From: JAXGXQ01 sp040772685
Lineage (GTDB): Bacteria; Bacillota; Clostridia; Saccharofermentanales; UBA5734
Length of the DNA stretch: 64,000 bases
Assembly: GCA_040772685.1 (NCBI GenBank)
Contig: JAXGXQ010000003.1
Span: forward strand, 186,001 to 250,000
Direction: 5' to 3'
Shown: one piece after another, positions 55,292-63,282 of the stretch
How the letters are laid out: each line of letters opens with the position of its first letter
How positions within the stretch are numbered: position 1 is the stretch's first letter
The notes under the pieces: generated by a model
Told to the model about the DNA's origin: nothing
Seen by the model: the letters and a program-made list of their open reading frames with translations, nothing else
Databases searched by the model: none
Position numbers and translations under genes: made by a program

Positions 55292-56230
55292 ATGAAGTAT
55301 CTTGATATTCCAGGTCTACGGATGAAATCATCGAACATAATTATGGGCTGTATGCATTTGAATGAACTGAATAAAAGCGAAGCCAATACGCTGATTAACA
55401 ATGCCATTGAAAATGGAATTAATTTTTTTGACCACGCAGATGGTTATGCAAACGGACTTTGTGAGTCATTATTCGCGGAAGCGATTGATATGAATGATGA
55501 TTTCCGCGAAAAAGTTATCATTCAGAGCAAGTGCGGTATTCGTAAAGACAGCCCGAAGCTGCGCAATTATTATGATTTCTCCAGAGATCACATTCTGGCA
55601 GCGGTGGACGCCAGTTTAAAGCGGTTACAGACAGATTACCTGGATGTTCTCTTGCTGCATCGGCCGGATGCACTGGTCGAACCCGATGAAGTAGGTGAAG
55701 CTTTCGACCGGCTGCAGGCCAGCGGCAAAGTCCGCAGTTTTGGCGTTTCGAACCAGTATTCGCTGCAGATGGAACTGCTGCAGTCTTCACTGCGTCAGAA
55801 GCTGGCTTTTAATCAGGTGCAGCTGAGCATCGCGCACACGCCGCTTTTTGATGCCGGAATTACTTTCAATATGGGACTTCCTCAGGCAATTGACAGAACC
55901 GGTGGCATGTTGGAATACTCCCGCCTGAACAACATTACCCTGCAAGCTTGGTCACCTTTCCAATGGGGCATGTTTGCCGGTGTTTTCCTGGGTGATTATG
56001 AGCGCTATGAAGAGCTGAACAAAGAAATCGATCAGCTCGCGGAAAAATACGCAGTCCCAGCGGAAGCAATAGTTGTCGCCTGGATTACGTCACACCCTGC
56101 CAATATTCAGGTCATTATTGGTACAACCAAACCAGAACGTCAGAATAACAGCTGCTTAGGTTCAGAAATAAAACTGACCAAAGAAGAGTGGTACATTCTC
56201 TACAAAGCTGCTGGCAACCCCATACCTTAA
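55292..56230 (+). CDS. Aldo/keto reductase (YdhF-like)
   Basis: A 312-residue NADPH-dependent oxidoreductase with a TIM barrel. The catalytic tetrad is visible: Asp47 and Tyr52 in FFDHADGYANG, Lys80 in IIQSKCG, His123 in LLLHRPD. VIIGTTKPER near the C-terminus binds the cofactor phosphate. The sequence is closest in style to E. coli YdhF. A frame from 55247 exists, but ATG 55292 with AGGAGG 9 bases upstream fits; the intermediate ATG at 55283 is too close. The substrate is unknown. Confidence 0.92.
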   Translation: MKYLDIPGLRMKSSNIIMGCMHLNELNKSEANTLINNAIENGINFFDHADGYANGLCESLFAEAIDMNDDFREKVIIQSKCGIRKDSPKLRNYYDFSRDHILAAVDASLKRLQTDYLDVLLLHRPDALVEPDEVGEAFDRLQASGKVRSFGVSNQYSLQMELLQSSLRQKLAFNQVQLSIAHTPLFDAGITFNMGLPQAIDRTGGMLEYSRLNNITLQAWSPFQWGMFAGVFLGDYERYEELNKEIDQLAEKYAVPAEAIVVAWITSHPANIQVIIGTTKPERQNNSCLGSEIKLTKEEWYILYKAAGNPIP

Positions 56231-56247
56231 GAAATAAGAAACTTTAT

Positions 56248-57024
56248 TTAATTATCCGTAAAAAGATAACCTGTCATTGTTAACGAGCCCAATACAGGCT
56301 GTCGATTGAAAACCGTTATTTTATCCGTTGCTGCTGTAGCCCCCAGAACATACAGTAGCGGGTAAAAATGGTCTGGTGTGGGCACAGCCAGATTGGCCGC
56401 TTCACCATATTCGCCGTAGTTCAGAATGTTTTCATGTGTTCTGGCTTTAATATTCGTGCGGATAAAATCATCAAATTCTAACGCCCAGGCAAAACCCTCT
56501 GTTTCGCGGTTCCAATCTACGCGCCGCAGGTTATGCACTACATTGCCGGTGCCAAAAATCAGCACGCCTTGATCGCGTAATAAGCTCAGCTCCTGCCCAA
56601 TCCGGTAATGTTCGGCTGGCGGTGCATAGGCATCGACACTGATTTGAAACACCGGGATTTGTTTTTCCGGGTACATGTGAATCAGCACTGACCAGGTACC
56701 ATGGTCAATCCCCCAACTGCAATCGTAGTTGGTTTCGCTGGTGACCAGTTCTTGGGCAAGATGCGCAAACTGCGGTGAACCGGGTGCGTCGTAATTCAGT
56801 TCGTACAGTTCCTGCGGGAATCCGTACATATCATAAATTGTCTGGGGCTTTTCCTGGTTCGCAATCAACGTTCCCTTTGTATACCAATGAGCAGATACGG
56901 AACATATCGCGGTTGGCTGCGGGATCTCAGCTGCCAGCCTTTTCCACTCGCGCGTAAACTGGTTATCTTCTATGGCATTTATAGGCGATCCGTGACCGGC
57001 AAACAGTACAGGCATTCTAGTCAT
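56248..57024 (-). CDS. ygiD: 4,5-DOPA-dioxygenase-type extradiol ring-cleavage enzyme (LigB family)
   Basis: A 258-residue LigB-superfamily enzyme. The metal-binding His residues typical of YgiD/DODA are seen at His11 (FAGHGSP), His46 (SVSAHWYTKG) and GTGNVVHNLRRVDW, with DHGTW supplying the catalytic His. The family opens catechol rings, but the natural substrate of bacterial YgiD is not established. Its start overlaps the stop of the upstream DUF3592-like gene by 4 bases. It converges with the aldo/keto reductase. Confidence 0.9.
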   Translation of the reverse strand: MTRMPVLFAGHGSPINAIEDNQFTREWKRLAAEIPQPTAICSVSAHWYTKGTLIANQEKPQTIYDMYGFPQELYELNYDAPGSPQFAHLAQELVTSETNYDCSWGIDHGTWSVLIHMYPEKQIPVFQISVDAYAPPAEHYRIGQELSLLRDQGVLIFGTGNVVHNLRRVDWNRETEGFAWALEFDDFIRTNIKARTHENILNYGEYGEAANLAVPTPDHFYPLLYVLGATAATDKITVFNRQPVLGSLTMTGYLFTDN

Positions 57025-57458
57025 GTCTGTGCTCCCTTCTTCGGTTTTCTGTTCATAATCAGGATTAGAAGTGTGCCCAAAGCGGGCAAAATGAGTTGGC
57101 CAGGATTCGGCTCAACTTCGCTGGCAAGGCTGTTGATGAATGGCGCGGCTTTCAGATAGTAAACAGTCTTTTCGACAAAAACGCCCATGTCGCCGCCTCG
57201 GCGTGTCGTATGACCGCTGTGCCAGACACCGTCGGTATCCAGGAACGAAAAATCAACAGACCACTCGTAACGCATGCTGGGCTTATAGTTGTCGCTAGAC
57301 CCGCCGACTCGCCTTGTCTCTATGGTGGCAGTGGTTGTCTCTCCCAAAAAGAAAAGCGCGATCCGGCTAGTACCCAGCAAGATCAAGGCCACACCGACCA
57401 GAGTTATAAAAATCCGCCAGAAAACATTGGACGCCTTGTTTTTCACCTTTATGGCCAT
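57021..57458 (-). CDS. DUF3592-like membrane protein
   Basis: A 145-residue protein with helices at about 14-36 and 122-138 flanking an extracytoplasmic beta-rich segment (TATIETRRVGGSSDNYKP ... VEKTVYYLKAAPFINSL), the DUF3592 pattern. Function unknown. It starts 28 bases behind the next membrane protein gene and overlaps ygiD, so the three look like one operon. Confidence 0.65.
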   Translation of the reverse strand: MAIKVKNKASNVFWRIFITLVGVALILLGTSRIALFFLGETTTATIETRRVGGSSDNYKPSMRYEWSVDFSFLDTDGVWHSGHTTRRGGDMGVFVEKTVYYLKAAPFINSLASEVEPNPGQLILPALGTLLILIMNRKPKKGAQT

Positions 57459-57486
57459 GTCATCCTCCGAGCGGCAGCATCTGAAA

Positions 57487-58203
57487 TTAGATTTTATTTT
57501 TTAGCAAATGATTGGCAGGCAAATGGGACTGGATGAAGGAAAGCACAAAATCAAAATCATCCTGTCCTGCGTATACCTGATTATGCACCAGATCACTGGT
57601 ACGCAACTTGATAACTTCATGACGACGGTCAACTACGATCGCCCGAACCTGTTGAAATTTAGAATATGTTGACTGCTTCATTGCCGCGTTGAAGCCAGGA
57701 GCCGCTGCGCTGACCTGTCCGGATGAGATGCCCGCCAGCATGCTTAAATAGCTGAGAAGCTGAGCACGCTCGAATTGTCGGGTCAATTGAATATGCTTTA
57801 TACCTGTTTCATCCATTTCAAAAATTACACTGTATTTACCACCTATAATAGCGGCATAAAGGAGATACGCAAAAGAGACCAGGATAAACATGCCCGCCAA
57901 CAAGGCGCCAAAAACGGGGGCCAGTCCGGTGATCGCCTTCTGAAAGCCATCTTGCGGCGTTTGCAGGATAAGCATCAGGAGAAACATGCCGAGCAGGATG
58001 AAGAAAAATATTTTCCAGAGCAGGATCAAGATGGTGGGGTTACGGTAAAGGCTAAAGTCATAAGACCAGCGGAACTTGCCGTCTGTGCCCTTGACGATAT
58101 TTTTGGTAACTTCTGCGGCTAACAGCTCTGGCTGTTCACCCGTGATCTTAGTTGGAGACAGGTCTTGATCGCTTTCGACAATTGATCGCTCGAGTTTATT
58201 CAT
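57487..58203 (-). CDS. Membrane protein of unknown function (YcxB-like domain)
   Basis: A 238-residue protein. A polar N-terminal region of about 60 residues is followed by helices at roughly 62-84 and 97-120, then a soluble domain with YSVIFEMDETGIKHIQL and VRAIVVDRRHEVIKLRTS, a pattern of YcxB-like or PH-like domains. MNKLERSIVES at 58203 has GGGGA upstream; an earlier in-frame ATG at 58221 does not. Function unknown. First gene of a probable operon with the DUF3592-like and ygiD genes. Confidence 0.6.
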   Translation of the reverse strand: MNKLERSIVESDQDLSPTKITGEQPELLAAEVTKNIVKGTDGKFRWSYDFSLYRNPTILILLWKIFFFILLGMFLLMLILQTPQDGFQKAITGLAPVFGALLAGMFILVSFAYLLYAAIIGGKYSVIFEMDETGIKHIQLTRQFERAQLLSYLSMLAGISSGQVSAAAPGFNAAMKQSTYSKFQQVRAIVVDRRHEVIKLRTSDLVHNQVYAGQDDFDFVLSFIQSHLPANHLLKNKI

Positions 58204-58515
58204 GTAAAGTCCCCATTTCACTGCACTATGTGCTTTGCACGTTCAGTCCGGATAGACAATAATTATTATAACTTTTGAACTGCTTTTTACATAGATTAAC
58301 ATACTAAATGGGGCATAATCGATATTTGGCTGCAGCGTGATCTATAGCAGAATCAGGTTACCTTTGGCGACCTGTTAAAATAACAGCTGACAACACAGCA
58401 CTCAAAGACATGACAAAATATTTAAACCTATTATTATTCATGTGATGTCTTTAAAATTCTTTCTAATTCACTCAATGATGAAATGATCATAGTAAAGATC
58501 CTGAAACATCACTCT
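58204..58515. other. Intergenic region, AT-rich
   Basis: About 310 bases between the YcxB-like gene and the DUF2318 lipoprotein gene. A minus-strand TATAAT near 58265-58272 could be a -10 for the membrane-protein operon, but no -35 fits. No gene or structure recognised. Confidence 0.4.
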
Positions 58516-58977
58516 TTAGTATTGTGTTTTCCAGTTTTTGAATATTACTATTGCTTTCTCAAGTAAATCTAGCGGTATAGTGATGTTGGTCTCGTCCGTC
58601 ATTTTATTTTCTTCAAAAATTGGAACGGGATTACAGCCCCCGGACATAATTTCCACACTTTCCATGGCAAAACGGTTGCCGCAGTTTTGGCAGACAAGCT
58701 TGTCACCATCCTGCTTGTAGTAACCCCGACCAGAATCATAGCAAATCTGACAAGTATTGAATGCCGTTCGAATTGTTCCATCAGGGGCCTTCACTGCTAA
58801 TACTTCCAGCTTTGTGCCATTTATCTCTGCAGGGTAAAAATTCGCTTTTTCGCTTATTTCTTCTTTTGGTATAACTATATCCGAATTCTTAACAAGTGTA
58901 ATTTCTGCTTTTTGGACTGAGCAGGCGCTCAGAAAAACCAGAATAAGAACCAATATAACAGGGATAAATTTCTTCAT
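58516..58977 (-). CDS. DUF2318-domain lipoprotein
   Basis: A 153-residue lipoprotein with a signal peptide and lipobox FLSAC (Cys19). The DUF2318 metal-binding part has two Cys pairs, CQIC (76, 79) in FNTCQICYDSGRGYY and CQNC (96, 99) in LVCQNCGNRF, with a further Cys in MSGGCNPVPI. Members of this family are linked to metal (iron or copper) uptake. Its ATG overlaps the stop of the HMA-TauE/SafE-cupredoxin gene (ATGA), so the two proteins probably act together at the membrane. Confidence 0.85.
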   Translation of the reverse strand: MKKFIPVILVLILVFLSACSVQKAEITLVKNSDIVIPKEEISEKANFYPAEINGTKLEVLAVKAPDGTIRTAFNTCQICYDSGRGYYKQDGDKLVCQNCGNRFAMESVEIMSGGCNPVPIFEENKMTDETNITIPLDLLEKAIVIFKNWKTQY

Positions 58978-60302
58978 TTCGTTTGATCTCCTTCTCTTAC
59001 TGTTATTGTGCTTCGAATCATTCCCATCCAACAGCTGTATTGAAATGTACCTGTGTTGAAAGGTGTGAATTCAATAACGTTTTCACCAGTTTTAAATTTG
59101 TGTTCGAGATTATATTCAGGTATGAGAAAGGCATTGTTACAGCCATTAATACTTCCTTTTGGTGCATCAATAACCCACTTGACAGGAATTCCTGTCTGAA
59201 CAGTTATTTTGGGATAACGGCCAGATTGTAGTGTGGAATTGACAACCTGTACCCCATTTTCCATGCTGGCCCTGTCTCCGGTTTCTGTGGAGTTATCTGG
59301 CCCTGAGAAAACTAATGGGTGAAATCCGGATAAACTCCACCCTTGAGAAAACATTGATAGCCCTAATATTACAACCAGTACTGCTCCGACTGTAACCATT
59401 CTACGGGTAAACTTTTTGCTTAGTATGGAACTTAACGCGCCCAAACCAAACATTAATGGAACTGTTCCCAAAGCAAAAAGCAACATAGAAAAAGCACCTT
59501 TGACAGGACTTCCAGTGGAAAGCGCGTAAATTTGCATTGACTGTAGCGGTCCGCAAGGCATTAATCCATTAAGTATCCCAACAATCAGCGGGCTCTTGCT
59601 GCCAGTATTTATATAAGGTAGTTTTATGCTTAGTTTTCTCAAAGAAGGGAATAAACCCAGCATATTTACACCCATCAGAACCATTAAGATACCGGCTGCA
59701 AGCTTCAAAAGCCCTTGCGTTGCTGGGGTAAATGAAATTGCTGAACCAAGGGCGCCTGCCAAAAAGCCACCAGTTGTATATGCAATCACTCTGCCGAGGT
59801 TATAAGCAGCAGTTGAGGCAAGCCCGCTTTTACCAATAGTTTGGGTGAGGTTGATACCGCCGCACATTGCAACGCAATGAACTGAAGTGAGCAGACCCAC
59901 AACAAACAGCATTCCATAGCCCATATTTTCCTCAGCCAATTGACCGGGAACCAGTAAATTCAAAATTCCTGATTGGGAAAGTATTGTGTAAAGAACAGCA
60001 ATAATCAGTAAAAATCCGGCTGATCTCCGAAAACCTTTGGGATCAGATTTTTTAACTGTGCTTACTAAGTATCCTGCATTTTCCACAACCTTGCGAAAAT
60101 CAGATAACCCCGTGATCTCCGGATCAAACTCAATCTCGGCAAAACCTTCTTGATAGCTTACCTTTGCAGCTTTTACACCTGAAACACTTTGCAGAGCTTT
60201 GAGAATACGGCGTTCACAGCTAATACAAGTCATTCCGCCGATGCAGATACAAGTTTTGCTGACGACTGGTGCCGTCGTGGCTTTTCTTTCAGGCAGTGCC
60301 AT
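58974..60302 (-). CDS. HMA domain - TauE/SafE-like membrane domain - cupredoxin fusion
   Basis: A 442-residue three-part membrane protein. Residues 15-85 are a heavy-metal-associated domain with GMTCISCE (Cys26, Cys29). The middle, about 95-320, has six or seven helices with SVHCVAMCGGINL and LMPCGPLQSMQIYAL, typical of DsbD/SafE-like transporters. The end (about 350-440) is a cupredoxin-like domain with ENVIEFTPFNTGTFQYSCWMGMI, whose Cys and Met are likely copper ligands. This suggests copper delivery or export across the membrane. It overlaps mnmA by 14 bases and the DUF2318 gene by 4. Confidence 0.88.
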   Translation of the reverse strand: MALPERKATTAPVVSKTCICIGGMTCISCERRILKALQSVSGVKAAKVSYQEGFAEIEFDPEITGLSDFRKVVENAGYLVSTVKKSDPKGFRRSAGFLLIIAVLYTILSQSGILNLLVPGQLAEENMGYGMLFVVGLLTSVHCVAMCGGINLTQTIGKSGLASTAAYNLGRVIAYTTGGFLAGALGSAISFTPATQGLLKLAAGILMVLMGVNMLGLFPSLRKLSIKLPYINTGSKSPLIVGILNGLMPCGPLQSMQIYALSTGSPVKGAFSMLLFALGTVPLMFGLGALSSILSKKFTRRMVTVGAVLVVILGLSMFSQGWSLSGFHPLVFSGPDNSTETGDRASMENGVQVVNSTLQSGRYPKITVQTGIPVKWVIDAPKGSINGCNNAFLIPEYNLEHKFKTGENVIEFTPFNTGTFQYSCWMGMIRSTITVREGDQTK

Positions 60303-61374
60303 CGATAGTACCGCCCCCGATCACAAGGTCACCATCATATAACACAACAGCCTGTCCCTTTGCTGGAGCTCTTTGCGGTGCATCAAACTCAATTCGGAGA
60401 GTATCAGAATCGAGCTGCCATACAGTTGCCGGTTGCTCTAATTGCTTGTACCGCAGTTTTGCATGTACCTTTATAGCCGAATCCAGCTGCTTGATTGGTA
60501 TCAGGTTAATATCTCTGGCAATTAGAGTTTTCGCATTTAGCTTGTCCGTGGTTCCAACAGTCACCGTATTGGCTTCAGCACAGACTGAACAGACATACAT
60601 TGGGTGTTGTCCTGAAAGGCCCAAACCCCTTCTTTGACCGATGGTGTAGTAGATTATGCCTTTATGCTCACCCAGATAACTGCCATCCGTATCCAGGAAC
60701 TGACCTTTAGCTGGGGGTTTGCCGGTATACTTATTTATAAAATCGGCATAGTTGCCATTTGGGACAAAACAAATGTCCTGACTATCCTGTTTTTTGGCGT
60801 TAACGAAGCCATTATCTATCGCTATTTCACGAGTTTGAGATTTGGTCATACCTCCAAGCGGTAAAAGTGTATGTTTTAACTGATCCTGAGTCATAGCGTA
60901 AAGAACATAGCTTTGATCTTTTTCTAAATCAACGCTTTTCTTTAAGAGAAATCGATCACTTGCCAGGTCTTTTTTGATCTGGGCGTAGTGTCCTGTTACA
61001 AGATAATTCCTGCCTGTTTCGTGGGCGCGATGAAGCAATTTGCCAAACTTTAAAAACCTGTTGCAATCGATACAGGGGTTTGGCGTTCCGCCGTTTTGGT
61101 AAATTTCGACAAAGCGATGGATTACCTTTTCTTTGAAGACATCTGAAAAATTGAAGACATAAAAGGGAATGCCAAGTTTATTCGCTACGGCTCGCGCATC
61201 ATCTGCATCTGTCAGAGAACAACAAGATTTTTCACGACAGTCAACTTCTTCATTACTAAAGAGCTTCATCATACTGCCAACGCAATCAAAGCCATGTTCA
61301 AGTGTCAGAAGTGCGGCCACAGAGCTGTCCACTCCGCCGCTCATGGCGATCAACGCGCTTTTATCCCTAAGCAT
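60289..61374 (-). CDS. mnmA: tRNA-specific 2-thiouridylase
   Basis: A 361-residue enzyme that thiolates U34 of Lys, Glu and Gln tRNAs. The PP-loop SGGVDSS is at 12-18; catalytic Cys104 (NPCIDCNRF) and Cys202 (DICFVPNG) are present. Length is normal. The sulfur donor cysteine desulfurase is not in the window. It diverges from the Rrf2 gene, with a palindromic operator between them, and is first in a transcript with the copper-type membrane genes. Confidence 0.96.
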   Translation of the reverse strand: MLRDKSALIAMSGGVDSSVAALLTLEHGFDCVGSMMKLFSNEEVDCREKSCCSLTDADDARAVANKLGIPFYVFNFSDVFKEKVIHRFVEIYQNGGTPNPCIDCNRFLKFGKLLHRAHETGRNYLVTGHYAQIKKDLASDRFLLKKSVDLEKDQSYVLYAMTQDQLKHTLLPLGGMTKSQTREIAIDNGFVNAKKQDSQDICFVPNGNYADFINKYTGKPPAKGQFLDTDGSYLGEHKGIIYYTIGQRRGLGLSGQHPMYVCSVCAEANTVTVGTTDKLNAKTLIARDINLIPIKQLDSAIKVHAKLRYKQLEQPATVWQLDSDTLRIEFDAPQRAPAKGQAVVLYDGDLVIGGGTIDGTA

Positions 61375-61540
61375 CAGCGGTTAGCACCTTTATTGCTTTC
61401 ATTATCAGTTTCTCCAGATATTTGGTGACATTTCCTACAACGAGAACGTTGCCTTCTAATTGCGGTTTTTTACTCAAAAACGTAATGCGATTAATAAAAT
61501 GAGTAAGTCCTACACTCAAAAACAATGTAATAATTTATAT

Positions 61541-61567
61541 TCCTACAAACATACTATGTTTATAGGA
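61541..61567. promoter_or_regulatory. Palindromic operator between mnmA and the Rrf2 gene
   Basis: Arms TCCTACAAACATA (61541-61553) and TATGTTTATAGGA (61555-61567) around a central C, 12 of 13 positions symmetric. A half-site ATAAACATA recurs at 61644-61652 in the Rrf2 leader. The position and shape fit an Rrf2-type repressor site. Confidence 0.6.
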
Positions 61568-61609
61568 TAGTTTTTATCATGACAGGCAACTGTTGTCAAT
61601 CAGAAGTAA

Positions 61610-61638
61610 TTGACATTCTGTCGAACGCACACTATAAA
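61610..61638 (+). promoter_or_regulatory. Promoter of the Rrf2-family gene
   Basis: TTGACA (61610-61615), 17-base spacer, TATAAA (61633-61638): near-consensus. The half-site ATAAACATA lies 6 bases downstream of the -10. Confidence 0.85.
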
Positions 61639-61703
61639 TGTAAATAAACATATTTATCCGCTATGTTAGTGGGCATGTCGTTGGTTTAAAGGAAGAATTG
61701 GTA

Positions 61704-62114
61704 ATGAAGATTTCAACTAAAGGCCGGTATGCGTTGCGTGTTTTGATTGATCTGGCGGAGCAGCAAAATGATAACTTCATTCCATTGAAAGAAATCGCAG
61801 CCAGACAAGAAATATCTGAAAAGTATCTGGAGAATATTCTTAAGGTTTTGGTGCATAATAATGTATTGACCGGCATGCGTGGTAAGGGAGGCGGCTACAG
61901 GCTGACTAAATCCGCGGAAGAACTTTCCGTTGGAAGCATTCTGCGCTTGACTGAAGGAGACCTTGCCCCCGTAACCTGCCTAGAACATGAAGCAGCCCTA
62001 TGCTCACGGGCAGAAAACTGTAGGACTCTGCCTATGTGGAAGAACCTCAATGTGCTTGTAAATCGCTTTTTTGACAACATTACATTGGCCGACCTAATGG
62101 AAGGTTTAGAATAG
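61704..62114 (+). CDS. Rrf2-family transcriptional regulator (IscR/CymR-like)
   Basis: A 136-residue winged-helix regulator. MKISTKGRYALRVLIDLA opens the Rrf2 fold; the recognition region is EIAARQEISEKYLENIL, and RGKGGGYRL forms the wing. Three cysteines (92, 100, 106) occupy the IscR cluster region, with spacing 7 and 5, so an Fe-S cluster is possible. ATG 61704 lies 8 bases behind AAGGAAG; a TTG at 61698 is less likely. It probably regulates itself and mnmA through the palindrome at 61541-61567. Confidence 0.92.
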   Translation: MKISTKGRYALRVLIDLAEQQNDNFIPLKEIAARQEISEKYLENILKVLVHNNVLTGMRGKGGGYRLTKSAEELSVGSILRLTEGDLAPVTCLEHEAALCSRAENCRTLPMWKNLNVLVNRFFDNITLADLMEGLE

Positions 62115-62549
62115 GATATTGTTGATTTTCAGAAGTCTGTTCAGTATCGTTCTGCTACTTCGCGATATATTCCAAGCATTTTCTTTGAAATAATTCATTT
62201 GTGGGAGATTATCCAGCAAGGCAACGAGAGCCGAAATTTGACAACCTGCCAAGACTGAAAGTATTTTGGACGCTTTACAATGACTTTCATAAGCCATTGA
62301 CAAAAGTCCCAGCATCACCAATCTTAATATTTCATCACATTGAGTACGGGCATCATGAACAACTACGGATCCAAGTTAACTTATCTAGAAGACTGCTGAC
62401 GAGTTATACCATGACAATCTCGCCGAACAATAACACCAAACTCGTGTTAATCTTGACAAAAACAGGTACCGCCTCTAAACTAGACAAGCGACTATCGAGG
62501 CAAGTCCGCAATAAGTTATGCTGGCCTGCCAAATATCCTTAATCTACAC
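62115..62549. other. Region without a recognisable gene
   Basis: About 435 bases between the Rrf2 gene and tRNA-Ser. Frames of up to 113 residues occur on both strands but none has a ribosome site or a familiar motif. It may hold the tRNA promoter; TTGACA-like sequences are present (62297-62302, 62453-62458) without a matching -10. Confidence 0.4.
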
Positions 62550-62641
62550 GGAGAAGTACCCAAGTCGGCCGAAGGGGGCAGTTTGCTAAACTGTTAGTGG
62601 GGGCAACTCCAGCGAGGGTTCGAATCCCTCCTTCTCCGCCA
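62550..62641 (+). tRNA. tRNA-Ser (anticodon GCU)
   Basis: Acceptor arms GGAGAAG (62550-62556) and CTTCTCC (62631-62637), discriminator G62638, and an encoded CCA (62639-62641). The anticodon stem-loop GCAGTTTGCTAAACTGT gives GCT. A long variable arm and the T-loop GGTTCGAATCC are present, as in type II tRNAs. Confidence 0.97.
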
Positions 62642-62650
62642 AACAAGCCG

Positions 62651-62684
62651 AAAGCCTCTGGAAACAGGGGCTTTTGCTTTTTTA
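62651..62684 (+). terminator. Terminator of tRNA-Ser(GCU)
   Basis: AAAGCCTCTG (62651-62660), loop GAAA and CAGGGGCTTT (62665-62674), followed by TGCTTTTTT. Confidence 0.85.
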
Positions 62685-63158
62685 TAGTACTAATACGGTG
62701 CTAGTTTAGTTGGTGATTCTATCATTTCAGCCTCATCATCAATCAAGAAGCAAGATATACGTTAACTTCGCAATCGATATCCTTCAAGAGTTTCAGCCAA
62801 GCTGTCAAATTGCTATCTTTGAGGAAGCCGAGCATATTTCCCTCTTCATGAAGCGAGTGCGTCAGTGGTCAGCCATCCACACAGCATTTCCAATTGCTCG
62901 GTGATTTCTCACCAATCCCGATTCAAATCAAGTGTCTTGAGGCTTATCTTGTTGCCGCATATTTTGAACAGTAATAACTCTATTATCGCATTCTGATGAT
63001 ATTAAATCCGATGGAAACAAATGAATTTTTTTATAGCTTGGTAGATAAGTAATTGAACAACGATGTTGCTCCTGGCAGTGTAATAAAGCAGCTTTATTGA
63101 GAACTGGCAGCTTTTTCATTAAGTCACACTACAAGTTACACTACAGGCAAAGATATAC
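62685..63158. other. Region without a recognisable gene between two tRNA-Ser genes
   Basis: About 470 bases. The open frames at 62710-62904 (plus) and 62928-63119 (minus) have no clear ribosome site or known motif. The minus-strand upstream half of the other tRNA gene is on the far side, so this region is not its promoter. Confidence 0.4.
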
Positions 63159-63188
63159 CCCCGCAAATGGCGTATTTGCAGGGGTTTT
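63159..63188. terminator. Hairpin terminator 3' of tRNA-Ser(UGA)
   Basis: CCCCGCAAAT (63159-63168) and ATTTGC-A-GGGG (63174-63184), then TTTT on the plus strand. It starts 4 bases after the minus-strand tRNA end. Confidence 0.6.
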
Positions 63189-63191
63189 GTC

Positions 63192-63282
63192 TGGCGGAGA
63201 GAGTGGGATTCGAACCCACGGTGGGCGCGAACCCACGCCGGTTTTCAAGACCGGTGCCTTAAACCAACTCGACCATCTCTCC
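63192..63282 (-). tRNA. tRNA-Ser (anticodon UGA)
   Basis: Minus strand: GGAGAGA acceptor start (63282 leftward), anticodon stem-loop CCGGTCTTGAAAACCGG giving TGA, a long variable arm, T-arm with GGTTCGAATCC, discriminator G and encoded CCA (63192-63194). Confidence 0.97.

Noticed and set aside
62201..62542. 113-residue plus-strand frame before tRNA-Ser
   Set aside because: No ribosome site, no motif, and it overlaps another frame on the minus strand.
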